From: Russula earlei
Taxonomy: Eukaryota; Basidiomycota; Agaricomycetes; Russulales; Russulaceae
Length of the DNA: 64,000 nt
Direction of reading: 5' to 3'
NCBI GenBank assembly: GCA_025769875.1
Contig: JAGFNK010000172.1
Span: forward strand, 34,313 to 98,312
Shown: one piece after another, positions 60,542 through 64,000 of the stretch
Layout of the letters: each line of letters opens with the position of its first letter
Position numbering within the stretch: the first letter of the stretch is position 1
The notes under the pieces: generated by a model
Told to the model about the DNA's origin: nothing
What the model saw: the letters and a program-made list of their open reading frames with translations, nothing else
Database searches by the model: none
Position numbers and translations under genes: made by a program

Positions 60542-60733
60542 AAAGTAAGAACCACCCTTGTAACGCTTCAATAAAGATCAAATAAAGATTCTTTTCTTGT
60601 TTTAACTAAAGTGCCTCGCGAATACGCCTTAGAAGAAGACGAAGAAGAAGACGCTATCACTCAACACGTTTTAAACTTGAATCATTATTGAACTTGGACC
60701 TCCGTCGCGTTCCCTGTCACTACTTTAACCAAC

Positions 60734-61590
60734 TTGCACGACGTACCAGAGATAGAACCACCCCACGAAGACTTTCCTCATCTCATTGTCAAAGAATTCC
60801 TTGGAGTCTTACCTTTTGGACAGCTCTTAAGCCACGACGAACACGCACTATACCTTGAAACCCTTAGTCGACTTCTACCACCAGCACGACAACAACTATT
60901 ATATTGGCACCTTGCTCAAGCAAAGAACATCCAGGGACAACCAGTTGACTACCAATCCTTACGCACCAGTGAATTAAACCTCTGGACCAGAGTCATTCAA
61001 CCACGCCACCACATCATTATCCACTCCTTGAGAACAGGATACCACTTATTCTACTTAGCTTGGACATACATCAGCTACTATCGTCTCACTGTCCAGTTCT
61101 ATCACCTACGTCTCAACAGAATACAAAGGGAAAATCAATCTTACGTCCAACTTGCTGTTGTACCAGGAATACACAACACCTTTGATTGGGAGACTAACTC
61201 TTGGCTATACGACGCAGACTACAATCAACCTTGGGCAATTACCAGCCCAGACGCCTCATATACTGGTCCCCCTGCGTACTATTCTGTCCCAGCAATCCTA
61301 GAAGTCCTCAAGTCTCGCCCCTCGACCCCTCACACCGATTCAAACCACTGTCCCAACTAGCCAAGAACGTTGGTCTGCCAGCACAGAAGATACTGAGTCA
61401 AATCCATGGACAGCAAGGTGTAACTGCAAAACAGAGTATTGCACGTGCAACTTTCAACCAGACACACCTCCTACTCCTGATGGAATTACCTTGTGGATGC
61501 CAGGCGATTACCACCTCCCCATTCGATAAATCTGGCTCCTCGACACAGGAGACGTGCGTCATCCCAACGACCCCCGGAGAGAGAAACAGT
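60734..61590 (+). pseudogene. Gypsy-3 ORF2, unknown function, with frameshifted Cys-rich tail
   Basis: An open frame without ATG runs from about 60716 to stop 61358-61360 (HDVPEIEPPHEDFPHLIVKE, LLPPARQQLLYWHLAQAKN, YQSLRTSELNLWTRVIQ). It is rich in Tyr/His/Leu. At about 61325 the next frame continues as PLTPIQTTVPTSQERWSAST with a Cys cluster (CNCKTEYCTCNF) and LWMPGDYHLPIR, then after TAA 61527 LLDTGDVRHPNDPRRE. These look like parts of one decayed protein. No family is recognised. Confidence 0.5.
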
Positions 61591-62113
61591 TCCCAACGTG
61601 AGAGGATTTCTTGTAGAAAGACCACTACCTCCTACCCCTCCTGACGCTTACTTACCCTTGTTTACCAATCGCATTCCTACCCCTGTGATACCTATCCAAC
61701 CCTTTGCATCACCCCTCGTCGAATCTCCTGACAGTGCCAATCTTAGGAATACTGATTTACACTGCTATTTACCAGAACAATCCTTCTTAGCATTGAACTT
61801 ACCTACGCGTTCAAGGAGAGAGCTAATTGAATTCAAGAGTTATTGTACCCAAGCTTGGCATCAACGACTGACACACTTCATAGTTTACAAACATCCTATC
61901 AAGGAAATAAACGACTTTGCCATCTCTCCAGCAGAGTTTGAAGGATACCTGTGGAAAACCCGAGTAGTCCTGACACAAAGCAGCATCACTGAGGAATACT
62001 CCCGAATCCAGTTAAGGAAACATCAAGGAAGACCCGACTCCATTCGACTGAAACCAGCCTATACCATAGCATATCCTTGGAATAACGGCCATTGGACCAT
62101 AAACATCGTCTAA
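61580..62113 (+). CDS. Gypsy-3 ORF3, unknown function
   Basis: The frame is open from 61493, with convincing protein from about 61590: NVRGFLVERPLPPTPPDAYL, LFTNRIPTPVIPIQPFASPL, CYLPEQSFLALNLPTRSRRE, then WHQRLTHFIVYKHPIKEIND, ending AYPWNNGHWTINIV with TAA 62111-62113. It shares the reading frame of ORF2, ORF4 and gag, so it may once have been part of a longer polyprotein. No known domain. Confidence 0.5.
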   Translation, partial: RETVPNVRGFLVERPLPPTPPDAYLPLFTNRIPTPVIPIQPFASPLVESPDSANLRNTDLHCYLPEQSFLALNLPTRSRRELIEFKSYCTQAWHQRLTHFIVYKHPIKEINDFAISPAEFEGYLWKTRVVLTQSSITEEYSRIQLRKHQGRPDSIRLKPAYTIAYPWNNGHWTINIV

Positions 62114-62119
62114 AACCTT

Positions 62120-62533
62120 ATGAGCTCTAGAAGAGATATCACTGACGACGAAGAAAACTTGATCCCACTCTTATTTGAAAACCTCAGCTATGATACTGTA
62201 GACCACTGTTATCGAGGAAGATTTGCAGGATTATCTATTATCAACCGAGGAAATCTTTCAGATTCTTGGTTTTACGAAGACGATAACGACGAAGTCACTA
62301 CCGCCCAACTTAAAGCAGCAGCCCCAGGAGCAGAAAACGTCCAAGAATTCAACCCTTACAATTTCACAGGTCTCTTCCTAGATAAACCAGTCAAGTGGAG
62401 CCGTTCTAGAAGATATTGGGTTTACTACAACAACAAGGAAGTCGACTTTACCGCTAGAGCAACACAAGAAGTTACTGCTGTTCTAGGCACTGCACCAAGC
62501 ATTCGAAGTGCTACTCCAGGACCCTCTACCTGA
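62120..62533 (+). CDS. Gypsy-3 ORF4, N-terminal gag module ending at UGA
   Basis: ATG 62120 (MSSRRDITDDEENLIPLLFE) is six bases past the ORF3 stop, in the same frame. The protein is acidic, then aromatic (GRFAGLSIINRGNLSDSWFY, KWSRSRRYWVYYNNKEVDF). The stop TGA (62531-62533) is followed by C and the same frame continues for 46 codons into MSSNPRLVGTAPEPFDG of gag. So ORF4 is either an N-terminal gag domain cut by one nonsense mutation (CGA to TGA possible) or a readthrough product. Gypsy-4 (NRWYELFQLADGRLAIG) and gypsy-2 (WTGYYAYYRRAKVGLG) have something similar before gag. Confidence 0.55.
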   Translation: MSSRRDITDDEENLIPLLFENLSYDTVDHCYRGRFAGLSIINRGNLSDSWFYEDDNDEVTTAQLKAAAPGAENVQEFNPYNFTGLFLDKPVKWSRSRRYWVYYNNKEVDFTARATQEVTAVLGTAPSIRSATPGPST

Positions 62534-63012
62534 CGAAATACTCAACAACCCACTCCACATACAGTTAGCAACGTACCACAGACAATCCCTCGAACACTCA
62601 CTCCAACTAGAATCCAGTTACAAGGTCCAGCTCCACCTATTGTTACGACTGCAACAACTCAGAATCCTACCATGTCAAGCAATCCACGTCTTGTCGGGAC
62701 TGCCCCAGAACCCTTTGATGGAAAAGCCGACAATGCAGAAGCCTTTTGGGCAGCCCTGGCCAATTACTACTACATCAATGGCGACTCTTTTACAGACGAA
62801 AGCAAGAAAGTTGCCGCGGCACTAACCCACTTTAAAGTAGGAACACCCGCTGGAGCATGGGCTAGAGAACGAACTACTAAAGCCATGGCTCGTACTATAG
62901 CCGACTATGGATCATGGGACGATTTCAAGAAAGCCTTTGCCGATCATTTTATCCCTGCAGAAGCAGAATTAGCCTCTGCTAACACCATGCACACCTATTA
63001 TCAAGGGAAACT
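62534..63012 (+). pseudogene. Gypsy-3 gag, interrupted
   Basis: Internal ATG 62672 (MSSNPRLVGTAPEPFDGKAD). This is a retrotransposon-gag region: NAEAFWAALANYYYINGDSF, KVAAALTHFKVGTPAGAWAR, WDDFKKAFADHFIPAEAELA, ending YYQGKL where the R3 LTR begins. Capsid C-terminus and knuckle are missing from the window. Confidence 0.85.
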
Positions 63013-63974
63013 TGTCAAGACTCACTGTTGAACTATCCAGTTCAAGAGCGAGGGATAAGCTCGAAGACGAGTCGATAGACGTCCAAGACCGCGTGGGCAA
63101 GGAGTAGAACCCAGAGGAGCAACAAATACCAGAGAGGTATTGTTACTGTGAGAGTAGAACAATCACGTAGGGAAGAGGCCAGGATAGTCACAAGGGGATG
63201 GTCCTTAAAGGAGTATCCCAGGAATGGAGAGTGCCGTAAACAAATGGACAGTCTGAGGACTGTCCGCTACTTTATTGAGCGCTTATATACTACAAGAGAG
63301 TTGCTAAATAGGGAACAAGTCATAACCTTGTTATCAAGCACAATAGAGTGATGAGTAAGAAGTCGGAGGACGCTTACTGAGCATGCTCAGTCATGCTCAG
63401 TAAGCTGCTGAGTAAGAAGCTTCTCTTGATGAGTAAGAGCTTCCATTGTCCACGTGTTCACTGCTTTAGTACACATGCAAGCACCTGATTCATTTCCTGT
63501 TAGTTAGTTTAGGGCCGGTCATTTGAGGACTTGTAGTTTGGTTATGGAATAGTGTTATCTTATAAGGCCCTTATATAGTTCTATTAGGGTCCTTAGAGTC
63601 GACCCTAATACTTCTATTAAGGTCCTTAGTGTTGCCTTATAGTTCGTTCTATAGTTATTAGAGTTGGTCTAATAACGCGTTGTAGGGCTTTTTGATACTA
63701 GGTTAGTACCTATTGTAGAGTTCCTAGGGTCGTTCCAAATGGTCCTTAGGAAGGCTCTAATACTGTCCTTAGTTGCTAGAAGGGTTGCCTTTAAGTGGGG
63801 CTTGCTGTATGTCGATTGTGCCGAGAATCGCTCGCGCAACAATGCGCGCGCGATATTGTGGACACCTCTACTCACCCCTTTTGCTCGTGTGAACAGGGTG
63901 GCATCATAGAGGCTGGGTTTCCTCCTATAAGGGAGGGTCCTTCAAGGGTCCTCCCCGGGGAATGGTTCATGACA
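63013..63974 (-). repeat. 3' LTR (R3) of a reverse-oriented gypsy-1-family element
   Basis: TGTCAAGACTCACTG to GGTTCATGACA, 962 bp, matching R1 and the gypsy-1 3' LTR. The 26 bases to its right are the reverse complement of the end of gypsy-1 (stop codon, purine tract AAAGAGGGGA, TGAA), so this is not a solo LTR: the element's body continues beyond the window. Left TSD would be AAACT (63008-63012). Confidence 0.92.
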
Positions 63975-64000
63975 TTCATCCCCTCTTTATGACTTAGTTG
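63975..64000 (-). mobile_element. 3' internal end of the reverse gypsy-1-family element
   Basis: TTCATCCCCTCTTTATGACT is the complement of the purine tract and pol stop seen at 11545-11564. Only 26 bases are in the window. Confidence 0.85.

Larger units (their letters stand above)
58744..63012 (+). mobile_element. Chromovirus-like element gypsy-3, 5' part with accessory ORFs
   Basis: The 5' LTR (58744-59570) is a distant relative of the gypsy-1-family LTR, sharing the TATATAAGC to AGACTGTCCATTTGT segment. A self-priming site follows, then about 3 kb of ORFs of unknown function, then gag, cut at 63012 by a reverse-oriented element (TSD AAACT at 63008-63012). Pol and the 3' LTR are beyond the window. 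Possible left TSD: ACCAC (58739-58743). Confidence 0.75.

Overview
The window looks like nuclear DNA of a filamentous basidiomycete, most likely an Agaricomycete; a Rhizoctonia-like genus is a guess. The reasons are genes split by many 45-65 nt GT-AG introns, a fungal Prm10-type transporter, a PCNA with a charged insertion, and Ty3/gypsy chromoviruses and Ty1/copia elements. I saw no rRNA, tRNA or CRISPR.

Layout. 1-22.6 kb is a nest of retrotransposons. Copia-A (pol open from the left edge to 3112, LTR 3162-3546) sits in a decayed copia-B (LTR 6864-7351). Next comes a 5'-truncated chromovirus, gypsy-1. A solo LTR of its own family (9901-10869, TSD CACGC) lies in its integrase, and a complete second chromovirus, gypsy-2 (12005-19921, 494-bp LTRs, TSD CCAAA), lies in its 3' LTR. 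Gypsy-1 ends at 20451 inside a reverse-strand gag (gypsy-4), which is also split by a Harbinger-like MITE (20804-21356). An unclassified 1.6-kb inverted-repeat element follows at 22691-24318.

24.8-47.1 kb is a host-gene island: phospholipase D (+), Prm10/ThrE-type transporter (+), a single-pass membrane protein (-), PCNA (-), a TatD-type hydrolase with an apparent 1-nt frameshift (+), a large disordered conserved protein with WDxD motifs (-), and a protein with an internal Zn2Cys6 cluster (+). They share no obvious pathway.

47.9-64 kb is repeats again. Copia-C (47939-53991, 434-bp LTRs, TSD GAAGG) carries a Tc1-like DD34E transposon in its gag. Then come CpG-poor relics, a broken SAP-domain ORF (-), and gypsy-3 (LTR 58744-59570). 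Gypsy-3 has about 3 kb of unrecognised ORFs before gag and is cut at 63012 by a reverse-oriented gypsy-1-family element that runs off the right edge.

Main points. Gypsy-2 and gypsy-3 both show a Tf1-type self-priming site: the predicted 5' end of the mRNA is complementary to a site 2 nt past the 5' LTR. Both carry accessory coding material: ORFs ahead of gag in gypsy-3 and a double-CCHC ORF after pol in gypsy-2. Between LTR pairs nearly all changes are CpG transitions, and all eight in-frame stops in gypsy-2 are TGA where Arg (CGA) fits, which points to methylation-driven or RIP-like decay. Two diverged copia LTRs keep the same doubled hairpin/direct-repeat layout. Exon limits, element names and kinship between elements come from reading by eye.
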